From contig NZ_REFZ01000023.1 in NCBI RefSeq assembly GCF_003841465.1, forward strand, positions 1 to 36,759: 36,759 nucleotides of DNA, read 5' to 3'. The notes under the pieces are model-generated. The model had not been told where the DNA came from. It worked only from the letters and a program-made list of their open reading frames with translations, and did no database searches. The DNA comes from Natrarchaeobius oligotrophus. GTDB taxonomy: Archaea; Halobacteriota; Halobacteria; Halobacteriales; Natrialbaceae. Numbering within the stretch: position 1 is the first letter of the stretch; the number at the start of each line of letters is the position of its first letter. Position numbers and translations under genes: made by a program. Positions 15,741 to 23,245 of the stretch are shown piece after piece.

Positions 15741-16273
15741 TAATATAATTACTGGTATGTGACGAAGGAACCCTCGAGGATGGTTCTCGTCCGGCCTCCG
15801 TACGCCGACTCGAGACAGTATTCACGATTCCGTCGGATGCGACGCTGCCACGATCCCGCGTCCGATCGATCGGCCTCACTATCCCGTCCGATGCATCGCC
15901 GGCACTACCGGTCAGAAAGCCCCCGGAACGCTCGACCGGCCGCGGCTCGCTGCGCGCTCGTTTTACTCGCGTGCTCGCCCGGAAGACCCCCGACGCTGGT
16001 CTTCCGCCGTTCGTCTCGCCGTTCGGCTCACCGTCGCCGGGGACGGATCGACCGCGCCGGCTCCGTTTAGCCCTGCCCGCACCTCTCCCTCCCCAGCCGA
16101 CTCGATCGCTCGCACGCTCGCTCACTCGCCCCTCGCACGGCGTCAGCGGTGCGCCCTCGCGTCGCTCGGACGCATCGCGAGCGCGCGCCGCGAACCGAAT
16201 GCTCGTTTTGCTCGCGCTCGTTGTGATCGACCGTCTTTCCGTCAGTCCTGAAGTCCGTCGGTCCCGACGTCCG
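15741..16273. other. 533-bp stretch without a convincing gene
   Basis: The left end is AT-rich (15741-15760); the rest is GC-rich with many short GCTC/CGCTCG runs. Open frames here are dominated by Arg, Ser and Pro and have no supported start. The one distinct structure is the inverted repeat 15980-16006. In many haloarchaea a DUF58 gene would follow moxR on this side; none is visible. Confidence 0.55.
15980..16006. repeat. Perfect 9-bp inverted repeat
   Basis: CGGAAGACC and GGTCTTCCG are separated by a 9-bp loop. The stem lies in the gene-free stretch downstream of moxR. It could be an RNA hairpin at the 3' end of the moxR transcript or a protein site. Confidence 0.6.
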
Positions 16274-17248
16274 TCAGTCCGGACCGGCGTCCGCGGAGGC
16301 CTCGAGCGTCGGCACGGGAACCGACTCGAGGACGTCGTCGACGACCGCGCGTTTGTCGACGTCGTTGACCGTCGCGTCGGGCGTCAGGACGAGTCGGTGG
16401 GTGAGGACGGGGCGGGCGACGCGCTTGATGTCGTCGGGCGTGACGAACTCCCGGCCGACGATCGTCGCGTAGGCTCGCGCGGCCTCGAACAGCCGCTGGG
16501 TGCCCCGCGGGGAGACGCCGACCTCGACGCGGCCGTCGGCGCGCGTCTCGCGTGCCAGCGCGGCGACGTACTCGAGGAGGTCCTCGTCGACGCGGATCGA
16601 CTCCGGAACCGACCGGAGCCGGTCGATCTGCTCGGGCTCGAGGACGGTCTCGACGGACGGGCTGGTCGTCTCCCGATCCGCGCGTCGGCGGAGGAGTTCG
16701 ACCTCGCCGGCCTCGTCGGGGTAGCCCATCGAACTCTTGACGAGGAAACGATCGACCTGGGCCTCCGGCAGCGGAAACGTCCCCTCCTGTTCGACGGGGT
16801 TCTGCGTCGCGATAACGAAAAAGGGGTCCGGAAGCGCGCGCGTTTCGCCGTCGGTCGTCACCTGGCCTTCCTCCATGGCCTCGAGGAGGGCGGCCTGGGT
16901 CTTCGGCGGCGCGCGGTTGATCTCGTCGGCCAGCACGATGTTGGCGAAGATCGGTCCCTCGTTGAACTCGAAGGTGCGCTCGCGCTCGTCGAAGACGTGG
17001 GTGCCGGTGACGTCGGAGGGCAACAGGTCGGGCGTGAACTGAATGCGCGAAAACGAGAGTCCGAGCGCGGCGGCGACGCTCCGGGCGGTCAGCGTCTTGC
17101 CCGTACCCGGCACGTCCTCGACGAGGACGTGGCCGCGGCCGACGACCGCGACGAGGATCTCCTCCAGGAACTCCCGGTCGCAGATGACCGCCTCACCGAT
17201 CGCCTCGAGGACGGCCGCGCACTCGTCGCTGGCCCGCGTGACGTTCAT
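16274..17248 (-). CDS. MoxR-family AAA+ ATPase
   Basis: MoxR ATPases are hexameric chaperones that mature metal enzymes or assemble surface complexes, usually with a DUF58/VWA partner. The 324-residue protein has Walker A (VPGTGKT, Lys51), Walker B (VLADEIN, Asp108-Glu109), the MoxR motif FNEGPIFANIV, the sensor region FFVIATQNPVEQEGTFPLPE with an arginine-finger candidate in AQVDRF, and the C-terminal lid (VSPRGTQRL). The ATG at 17248 is preferred over the longer frame from 17308 because homology begins there. Unusually, no DUF58, transglutaminase or VWA gene adjoins it. Confidence 0.93.
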   Translation of the reverse strand: MNVTRASDECAAVLEAIGEAVICDREFLEEILVAVVGRGHVLVEDVPGTGKTLTARSVAAALGLSFSRIQFTPDLLPSDVTGTHVFDERERTFEFNEGPIFANIVLADEINRAPPKTQAALLEAMEEGQVTTDGETRALPDPFFVIATQNPVEQEGTFPLPEAQVDRFLVKSSMGYPDEAGEVELLRRRADRETTSPSVETVLEPEQIDRLRSVPESIRVDEDLLEYVAALARETRADGRVEVGVSPRGTQRLFEAARAYATIVGREFVTPDDIKRVARPVLTHRLVLTPDATVNDVDKRAVVDDVLESVPVPTLEASADAGPD

Positions 17249-17351
17249 AGATTGGAGCACGATCGCTCGTGTCAAGTCGGTTTCGCTCTCTCCGACGCGC
17301 TTTCCCACGATCCTCGCCTCTCCGAGAGGTCCGCTTCCGGAGCGCTCGCGT

Positions 17352-18029
17352 TCACCCAGCGGGTTCGAACCGAGGCGTGTACGTCCGGATCGCGTAGACG
17401 ATAAGCGGCGTTCCGACGATCGTCGGGCCCAGCCACCGGATCAGCGGTGGGACCATCGAGAGGTTGACCGTGATCACGGCAGTCACCGTCGCGATGTACG
17501 CGCCGCCCACGAACGCGACGTGTTTCTGAATCCACGGCGGCCGCTTCGCCGGCGATGAGCGAAACTGTGCGAGCGCGAACGCGGCGAATCCGGCCCCGAT
17601 TCCGCCGAACGTAGCGAGCGCCGGTGCCAGCCCGACCGGGCCGGTAACCGACTGCCAGACGCCGGCTCCGATCATCCCCCCACCGACTGCCACCATCGTT
17701 CCGTGACCGGCGAGATCGAGCGCGGTCGGCGCTGTCAGTCCGGCGCGTCGTCGCTGGACCACCCGATAGCCGGCGAACACGAGGTAGCCGCTGAAGACGG
17801 CGATCGCCAGGAGAAACCAGTTTCCCGCCCGGATCGCCAGTGGAACGGCCGTCACGACCACGATGGCCATCGCCAGCGCGTACGCTCTCCCGAAGAGATT
17901 GTGTCGACCGCCGCCCTTTCGCGTCGCGATCGCGCCGAGTCCCGCAACGAGGGCCGCGATGCCCGCGAGGACGTGAACGGCCATCGTCGAATCTGCAACT
18001 ATCGATCCCGTCCCGAGTTCCCCGATCAT
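17352..18029 (-). CDS. Polytopic membrane protein (DUF2306-like)
   Basis: This 225-residue protein has about seven predicted membrane helices (near residues 18-36, 50-67, 72-89, 107-126, 130-150, 168-190 and 195-214). The opening HVLAGIAALVAGLGAIATRKGGGRH, split around helix 1 with two conserved His (19 and 43), resembles DUF2306-type membrane proteins whose His residues may hold heme or metal. The start could be Met1 (18029) or Met16. It is followed by moxR on the same strand after about 100 bp, but a link is not supported. Domain name is tentative. Confidence 0.78.
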   Translation of the reverse strand: MIGELGTGSIVADSTMAVHVLAGIAALVAGLGAIATRKGGGRHNLFGRAYALAMAIVVVTAVPLAIRAGNWFLLAIAVFSGYLVFAGYRVVQRRRAGLTAPTALDLAGHGTMVAVGGGMIGAGVWQSVTGPVGLAPALATFGGIGAGFAAFALAQFRSSPAKRPPWIQKHVAFVGGAYIATVTAVITVNLSMVPPLIRWLGPTIVGTPLIVYAIRTYTPRFEPAG

Positions 18030-18249
18030 CACGTCTCCACCCGGTTCGCGTCGTGTGCTTCCCTCACATCTCTCGTCTCGAGTATCGATCGAATAGGAGC
18101 TTCCCCAAGATGTTGGTGGAGAGTCGGGACGGCATCCAGTTCGGCGGACCGTCTCCGAGACGACACCACCGGTCGCAGTCTGTCGCCGATGATCGCCCGT
18201 TGTGGCCTCTCGAGGAATCGGTCGCAGGCGGCGAGACGAATCGAAACCG

Positions 18250-18258
18250 GTAAAAACG
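18250..18258 (+). promoter_or_regulatory. TATA-like box of tRNA-Ser
   Basis: GTAAAAACG lies 23-31 bp before the first base of the tRNA, the expected archaeal spacing. Confidence 0.5.
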
Positions 18259-18280
18259 TCTCCCCAGTAGGTACGGATGA

Positions 18281-18365
18281 GCCGAGATAGCCTAGCCCGG
18301 CCAAGGCGGCAGATTCGAAATCTGCTGTCCTCACGGACTCGGGAGTTCAAATCTCCCTCTCGGCG
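18281..18365 (+). tRNA. tRNA-Ser (anticodon CGA)
   Basis: The sequence folds as a class II tRNA. The acceptor stem GCCGAGA pairs with TCTCGGC, discriminator G at 18365. The anticodon stem CAGAT/ATCTG closes the loop TTCGAAA with anticodon CGA, reading UCG. A long variable arm (GTCCTCACGGAC region) marks a serine tRNA. The T arm is GGGAG-TTCAAAT-CTCCC. CCA is not encoded. No intron is seen. The last 21 bp are the first unit of the downstream array. Confidence 0.95.
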
Positions 18366-18366
18366 C

Positions 18367-18419
18367 TTTTCACGACGACAATATTGGTGAGCGGAGCGAA
18401 CCATCTGTCGTCGTGAAAA
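18367..18419. repeat. 14-bp perfect palindrome with 25-bp loop (unit A)
   Basis: TTTTCACGACGACA at 18367-18380 is the exact reverse complement of 18406-18419. The loop contains GTGAGCGGAGCGAAC. It begins one base after the tRNA 3' end. Confidence 0.92.
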
Positions 18420-18480
18420 CGATACGGAGGAGTTTGAACGAGGCCAGGCGCGCGCAACGAAGTGAGCACGTCTGGACGTT

Positions 18481-18501
18481 GTTCAAATCTCCCTCTCGGC
18501 G
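18481..18501 (+). pseudogene. tRNA-Ser 3'-end copy 2
   Basis: These 21 bp are identical to 18345-18365 (T-loop, T-stem 3' strand and acceptor 3' strand). The T-stem 5' strand is missing, so no T arm can form locally. Confidence 0.9.
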
Positions 18502-18502
18502 T

Positions 18503-18563
18503 TTTCGCAGCACCAGCTCGATGAGCGACGCACAGCGGCGCGAATCACTCGGTTGCTGCGAAA
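18503..18563. repeat. 10-bp palindrome with long loop (unit B)
   Basis: TTTCGCAGCA at 18503-18512 is the exact reverse complement of 18554-18563. The second B unit keeps only the left arm (18789-18798). Confidence 0.85.
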
Positions 18564-18630
18564 CGACGCGGAGATTCGAATCAGGGAGGTCGGTCCTCGC
18601 GAACAGAGTGAGCGAGACCGTCCGACCGTG

Positions 18631-18651
18631 GTTCAAATCTCCCTCTCGGCG
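18631..18651 (+). pseudogene. tRNA-Ser 3'-end copy 3
   Basis: Identical 21-bp copy that opens the second 286-bp block. Confidence 0.9.
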
Positions 18652-18652
18652 C

Positions 18653-18705
18653 TTTTCACGACGACAATATTGGTGAGCGGAGCGAACCGTCTGTCGTCGT
18701 GAAAA
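18653..18705. repeat. 14-bp palindrome, second copy (unit A')
   Basis: This repeats the stem of 18367-18419 without change in the arms. Confidence 0.92.
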
Positions 18706-18766
18706 CGATACGGAGGAGTTTGAACGAGGCCAGGCGCGCGCAACGAAGTGAGCACGTCTGGACGTT

Positions 18767-18787
18767 GTTCAAATCTCCCTCTCGGCG
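18767..18787 (+). pseudogene. tRNA-Ser 3'-end copy 4
   Basis: Last identical 21-bp copy. Sequence beyond about 18831 no longer follows the repeat. Confidence 0.9.
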
Positions 18788-19011
18788 TTTTCGCAGCACT
18801 AGTTCGATGAGCGACACGTAGCGGCGCAACACTCTCGAGTGCGATTCGCCCGACGCTCGCGAGGACCTCGAGACCGCCATCGGCGGACGCGATGCGATCC
18901 CGTCACACGCAAGGCCGTTTCTTATTGACGCATCGGTGGACAGCACGAGGTGGTAGTAAATAGCATGAAGGTGGACGGTAGCCGTTCGGTTTCTCGAGGT
19001 GATGGTATTCG

Positions 19012-20376
19012 ATGAGTTCGGACGACTCCGGGGACGACGAAGCGTTTCACCCGCTCGGCCCGGAGGCGGAGGATCGATACGAGCAGTTGCTCGAGGAGGG
19101 CGATCACGACGCGGAACTCGGCATGGCGATGGCCAAAGACGCCATGCGGGTCACGAAAGGGGAGCTGTCGGACGAGGAGTTCTACGATCGCTATCACGAG
19201 GCGGTCGTCGAGGAGTTCGGCGAGGACGACCGCCCGATGGCCGACAGGATCGAGTCGGCCCGCGAGGAGGGTCGCCTCGAGGGGGCGCTCTCCCGGCTGG
19301 GCGTGGACGACGACGAGTCGCGACGCAACGTGATGAAGAAGATGGGCGCGGGTGCCGGCTTCCTCGGGATGGGTGCGTTCACCGCGACGAACGACGGCAA
19401 CGAGCCCGATCCGAGCGGTGCCGTCCAGGACGAAGAAAACGGCGACGACGTCCAGTGGGGAATGGCGCTCGACCTCGAGTCGTGCGACGGCTGTCTCTCC
19501 TGCGTCGTCGCCTGCAACGCCGAGCACAACTGGAACGAAGGGGCGAACTGGATGTACATCCTCGCCTACGACGACGGAACCGTCGAGTCGCCCGAACCGG
19601 AGGAAGCCGAGACGGTCCGCGATTTCAACTACCTGATTCGGCCCTGCCAGCACTGCACCGACGCACCCTGCGAGAAGGTGTGTCCGACGACGGCCCGCCA
19701 CACGAGAGAGGAGGGTGGGCTCGTCCTGACCGACTACGACGTCTGCATCGGCTGTCGGTACTGTCAGGTCGCCTGTCCCTACGGCGTCAACTACTTCCAG
19801 TGGAACGATCCGGACGTCCCCGCCGAGGATCTCGACGAGGACATGATGTACGATCAGCGAGATCGCTGGGTCAGCGGGCGCGGTCCCCGCGGCGTCATGG
19901 AAAAGTGCGTCTTCGACCCCGCCCGTCAGGACGGCCAGATGGGCGAGGAGATGGTCGGGACGACCGCCTGCGAGGACGCCTGTCCGCCCGGCGCGATTCA
20001 GTTCGGCGATATGAACGATCCCGACAGCGATCCCCGCCAGTACCTCGACAACGTGCCCCTGGCCCGCGCCAGGGAGCAAGACCCCGACGACGAGGAACTC
20101 CAGGAGGCGATCGCGGTCCTCGAGGAGGAGTCGGACGAGATGGACGAGGAGGAGGCCATGACGCTCATCGAGGCCGAGTTCGGCGACGAGGGCTCCCGGT
20201 TCAAGCTCTTAGAGGAGTACAACACCAACCCGAACGTCACGTACATCGGTAACGAGCCCGGCGCGAACGCCGAACAGGTCGAGGGTCCCGTCGCCTACGA
20301 GGACGTCGGAATGGTCGACAACCGAAAGACCGTTCTCGACGAGGAGACGGTCGGATTCGACGGCCTGTCGCTGTAG
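19012..20376 (+). CDS. Iron-sulfur electron-transfer subunit of a molybdoenzyme-type complex
   Basis: The 454-residue protein resembles the four-cluster ferredoxin subunits of DMSO/nitrate/polysulfide reductase complexes. An acidic helical domain (1-100) precedes a twin-arginine-like motif S103-RRNVMKK and a short hydrophobic stretch (111-125). Cluster ligands follow: Cys158/161/164/168, Cys212/215/220/224, Cys245/248/251/255, and Cys299/320/324. The usual second Cys of the last group is Asp302. A Glu/Asp-rich insert (about 335-395) follows. No catalytic molybdopterin subunit or NrfD-type anchor is beside it, so its complex is unknown. A GAGGTG site at 18994-18999 precedes the chosen ATG by 12 bp. 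Confidence 0.88.
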   Translation: MSSDDSGDDEAFHPLGPEAEDRYEQLLEEGDHDAELGMAMAKDAMRVTKGELSDEEFYDRYHEAVVEEFGEDDRPMADRIESAREEGRLEGALSRLGVDDDESRRNVMKKMGAGAGFLGMGAFTATNDGNEPDPSGAVQDEENGDDVQWGMALDLESCDGCLSCVVACNAEHNWNEGANWMYILAYDDGTVESPEPEEAETVRDFNYLIRPCQHCTDAPCEKVCPTTARHTREEGGLVLTDYDVCIGCRYCQVACPYGVNYFQWNDPDVPAEDLDEDMMYDQRDRWVSGRGPRGVMEKCVFDPARQDGQMGEEMVGTTACEDACPPGAIQFGDMNDPDSDPRQYLDNVPLARAREQDPDDEELQEAIAVLEEESDEMDEEEAMTLIEAEFGDEGSRFKLLEEYNTNPNVTYIGNEPGANAEQVEGPVAYEDVGMVDNRKTVLDEETVGFDGLSL

Positions 20377-20532
20377 CTGGCGGTCGCCTCCCGACTGCGA
20401 GCGGTCGATCGACGACCGCCCCATCGCCGAGCGTCTCGAGTATCGGTCGACCGGAGAGCGGGGCGTCACTCGCACGGCCGAACCGCGATCCGAGTTAGAT
20501 GGATTCTTCGTCCCGCGGGCGAACTCCGACGT

Positions 20533-20730
20533 ATGGACCCTCGTCAGCGGATGATCGTCGGCACGATCTGGATCGCGGTCGCCGCACTGATGGCAACCAC
20601 CCTCGAGCCGAGCGTCCCGTCGTCGGCCGGCGAGATCGCTCGGCTGTTCGTGGTCGCGCTCGCGCTGTTTCTCGCGGCGGTGTACCTGCTCGATCCGTGG
20701 GAGATCGTCAGTCGAAAACCGTTTCAGTAA
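20533..20730 (+). CDS. Small two-helix membrane protein
   Basis: This 65-residue protein has two membrane helices (about residues 8-23 and 36-53) joined by a short loop with Pro/Ser, and a basic C-terminal tail (IVSRKPFQ) that would lie inside. I do not recognise a family. It is too small to be an NrfD-type anchor for the iron-sulfur protein upstream, and a 156-bp gap separates them. Confidence 0.7.
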   Translation: MDPRQRMIVGTIWIAVAALMATTLEPSVPSSAGEIARLFVVALALFLAAVYLLDPWEIVSRKPFQ

Positions 20731-20779
20731 CCGCGCGTCGGTGATCGGGGTGTACACGCCCGACGCGCCCCAACCCGAC

Positions 20780-22351
20780 TCAGTCGTCAGCCGGCGCGAG
20801 CGGCTCGGGTTCGACCGCGAGCAATCGATCGAGCGCGTCGACCATCGCCTCGACGCTCGCGCGGGTGATGTCGGCTTCGCTTCTGGCGACGGTCACCGAG
20901 CGGTCGTCTTTGGCCATCGTGACCTCGACGGTGACGACGGCGTCCGTGCCGCCGGTGACCGCGTCGACGTGGTAGGACTCGAGTTCGGCGTCGGCCGCCG
21001 AGCCGAGCGCCTCCCGGACGGCGGAGACGGCTGCGTCGACCGGACCCGAGCCGGTGCCGCTGGCGACGCGTTCCTCGCCGGCGACCTCGAGTCGGATGCT
21101 GGCGGTCGGGACCGCGCCGCCGCTGGTGGCTGTGAGATCGAGCAGTTCGACGACGCGCTCGCGGTCGTCGCCGGTGACGTCCTCGGCGACGGCGAGCAGG
21201 TCGGCGTCCGTGACGCGGCGGCCGCGGTCGCCCAGTTCCGTCACTCGGGTGGCGATCTCGCCGATCTCGCCGTCGGTCGCTTCGACGCCGTGTTCCTCGA
21301 GGGTCGCTTTGACGCCGGCGCGGCCGGTGTGTTTGCCAAGCGCGAGCCGTCGTTCGCGACCGACCGTCTCCGGCGCGTAAGGCTCGTACATCCTGTCGTC
21401 TTTGAGCGTGCCGTCGGTGTGGATGCCGCTCTCGTGGGTGAAGGCGTTCTCACCGATGACGGCCTTGTTCGGCGGCAACTGCACGCCGGTCGACCGAGAG
21501 ACGATCTGTGCGAGGTCGTACAGTTCCTCGAGTTCGACGGTGTCGACGTCGTAGACGTGTGCGAGCGCGATCGCCACCTCCTCGAGGGCGACGTTGCCCG
21601 CGCGTTCGCCCAGCCCGTTGACCGTACAGTGGACGAGGTCGGCACCCGCGGAGACCGCCGCGAGCGCGTTGGTCACCCCCAGCCCCAGGTCGTCGTGGGT
21701 GTGGGCGCTGACCGGCCCCAGTTCGGCGAGTCTCGCGACCGCTTCGGCGGTCCGTTCCGGACCCGTGTGGCCGACGGTATCGGCGAAGCAGGTGCGGTTC
21801 GCGCCGGCGTCGAGAGCGGTCTCCCCGAGCGCCTCGAGGTAGTCGAGGTCGGCCCGGGAGCCGTCCTCGCCGATGACCTCGACCCAGAGGTCGTGATCTT
21901 TGGCGTACTCGACGAGTTCGGCCGTCGTCGCGAGATTGTCCTCGCGCGAGGTGCCGACCTTGTCCTCGACGTGGCGGTCGCTCGCGGGAACGACGACGTG
22001 AACGCCGTCGACGTCGCAGTCGAGTGCGAGGTCGACGTCGGATCGCATCCCGCGACAGAAACTCGTCACCGTCGCCTCGAGATCGAGGTCGGTGACGCGC
22101 GAGATGGCCTGGCGCTCGCCCGCGCCGGTGCAGGCGCTTCCGGCTTCGATGACGGAGACGCCGGTGCGCTCTAGCGCGCGAGCGATTTCGACTTTCTCGT
22201 CGGGCGACAGCGAGACGCCCGGCGCTTGCTCACCGTCGCGGAGCGTCGTATCGAGAAGACGGACTGTGCGATCCGATGGAATCGTCTGTTCGGTGGAGTA
22301 ATGTACAGGCAAGAGTGATGAACTGCGATCAGTGTCGTCGCGGAATTTCAC
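20780..22351 (-). CDS. leuA: 2-isopropylmalate synthase / (R)-citramalate synthase
   Basis: The enzyme condenses acetyl-CoA with a 2-oxoacid, the first step to leucine (2-oxoisovalerate) or, as citramalate synthase, to isoleucine (pyruvate). The TIM barrel starts with LLDTTLRDGEQAPG (residues 32-45); metal/catalytic residues lie in SAHTHDDLG and HCTVNGLGERAGN. The ENAFTHESGIHTDG segment and the C-terminal regulatory domain (about 390-515) follow. It stands alone, away from ilv/leu genes, so substrate choice cannot be settled. The start is a GTG at 22351, which overlaps a 29-codon leader ORF by 23 bp; no later ATG precedes the barrel. Confidence 0.92.
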   Translation of the reverse strand: MKFRDDTDRSSSLLPVHYSTEQTIPSDRTVRLLDTTLRDGEQAPGVSLSPDEKVEIARALERTGVSVIEAGSACTGAGERQAISRVTDLDLEATVTSFCRGMRSDVDLALDCDVDGVHVVVPASDRHVEDKVGTSREDNLATTAELVEYAKDHDLWVEVIGEDGSRADLDYLEALGETALDAGANRTCFADTVGHTGPERTAEAVARLAELGPVSAHTHDDLGLGVTNALAAVSAGADLVHCTVNGLGERAGNVALEEVAIALAHVYDVDTVELEELYDLAQIVSRSTGVQLPPNKAVIGENAFTHESGIHTDGTLKDDRMYEPYAPETVGRERRLALGKHTGRAGVKATLEEHGVEATDGEIGEIATRVTELGDRGRRVTDADLLAVAEDVTGDDRERVVELLDLTATSGGAVPTASIRLEVAGEERVASGTGSGPVDAAVSAVREALGSAADAELESYHVDAVTGGTDAVVTVEVTMAKDDRSVTVARSEADITRASVEAMVDALDRLLAVEPEPLAPADD

Positions 22352-22418
22352 GCCCAGCCGGGTTGCCCCGACTTCCTCTATCCTCGTCGTCCGGCGTTGA
22401 GAACGAATCTCGTGCCAT
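22329..22418 (-). CDS. 29-codon leader ORF overlapping leuA
   Basis: The ATG at 22418 starts a frame encoding MARDSFSTPDDEDRGSRGNP and nine more residues, ending in a TGA inside leuA codons. A TATA-like box at 22446-22454 lies about 30 bp upstream, so the predicted transcript begins at this ORF. It has no run of Leu, Ile or Val codons, which argues against classical attenuation; translational coupling or a regulatory peptide is possible. Confidence 0.45.
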   Translation of the reverse strand: MARDSFSTPDDEDRGSRGNPAGREIPRRH

Positions 22419-22445
22419 TGTATCTACCTCTATCGAACGACCGTG

Positions 22446-22454
22446 ACTTAAAGC
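22446..22454 (-). promoter_or_regulatory. TATA-like box of the leuA leader
   Basis: The minus-strand GCTTTAAGT is about 32 bp before the leader ATG and nearly 100 bp before the leuA GTG. Confidence 0.6.
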
Positions 22455-22576
22455 CGCCGGTTCGGCAGTTTCGGTCCGACTGAGCCGATCGCGTGTCGGC
22501 AGATCCGTCGGCGGACTGACGATCGTTCCGGTCGAACGACCCAAACCACCATCCCCTCGGCCGTCGTACGGTTCGT

Positions 22577-23134
22577 ATGGATCCGACGCTGGAGCCGCTC
22601 GCGCGGTCGCTGCGCGAGGCACCGATCGTCGAACGGGACGGCTACGAGTACTTCGTTCACGGCGTAACCGACGGCGTTCCGCCCGTCGAACCCGACGTGC
22701 TGCGGGCGGTCGCGACCGCCATCGGCGAGCGCGTCGACCTCGAGTCGGTCGACAAACTGGTCGTCCCTGAGGCGATGGGCATCCACCACGGAACGGCCCT
22801 GGCGCTCGAGGCGGACCTGCCGCTGGCCGTGGTTCGAAAACGCGAGTACGGCTTTCCCGAGGAGGTCGCGGTCCACCAGGAGACCAGCTACGGCGAGGAC
22901 GAACTGTTTCTCAACGGCGTCGACGCCGGCGATCGCGTCCTGTTCGTCGACGACGTCCTCTCCTCGGGCGGAACGATCGAGGCGGTCTGCGGTGCGCTCG
23001 AGGCCGTCGAGGCGGAGATCGTCGCCGTCGTCACCGTCCTCCGACGGGTCGACGCCGACCACGACGTCTCGCGGGAAGTGACGAGCCTGCTCGACGTCCG
23101 GGTCGAGGACGGCCGGGTCGTGATCGTCGACTGA
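22577..23134 (+). CDS. hpt: Hypoxanthine/adenine-type purine phosphoribosyltransferase
   Basis: This 185-residue salvage enzyme transfers ribose-5-phosphate from PRPP to a purine base. The PRPP loop is V121 to T133 (VLFVDDVLSSGGT), with the acidic pair Asp125-Asp126. The region PEAMGIHHGTALALEADLP, and VRKREYGFPEEVAVHQE, match the archaeal HGPRTase-like group related to adenine phosphoribosyltransferase. Which base it prefers cannot be read from sequence. It diverges from the leuA leader across about 160 bp. Confidence 0.88.
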   Translation: MDPTLEPLARSLREAPIVERDGYEYFVHGVTDGVPPVEPDVLRAVATAIGERVDLESVDKLVVPEAMGIHHGTALALEADLPLAVVRKREYGFPEEVAVHQETSYGEDELFLNGVDAGDRVLFVDDVLSSGGTIEAVCGALEAVEAEIVAVVTVLRRVDADHDVSREVTSLLDVRVEDGRVVIVD

Positions 23135-23245
23135 CCGGCGGGTGTCCGCTCGAGAGCATCCGTTCATCCGATCCGCCAGCCGTCAGGTCCGCCGCGACCG
23201 CGAGCCGTCCGCGGTCGTCCCGGTCGACGGGGACAGCGGACCGTC

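Larger units (their letters stand above)
18345..18831 (+). repeat. 286-bp-period tandem duplication carrying tRNA-Ser 3' ends
   Basis: The block 18345-18545 recurs at 18631-18831 with an offset of exactly 286 bp. The first 170 bp or so of the two copies differ at only about one position (18404 region); similarity fades after about 18800. Each copy contains two units (A, 136 bp; B, 150 bp), and each unit begins with the same 21 bp that end the tRNA. The left boundary of the duplication is exactly the T-loop side of the tRNA (18345/18631). Confidence 0.93.

Noticed and set aside
15971-17404. Open frame antisense to moxR
   Set aside because: Mirror frame; MoxR has Walker A, Walker B and lid motifs.
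18370-18946. Open frames crossing the tRNA tail array
   Set aside because: They consist of the repeated palindromes and tRNA tails and appear twice only because the DNA is duplicated.
20741-22174. Open frame antisense to leuA
   Set aside because: Val/Gly/Asp-rich shadow of a well-supported enzyme gene.
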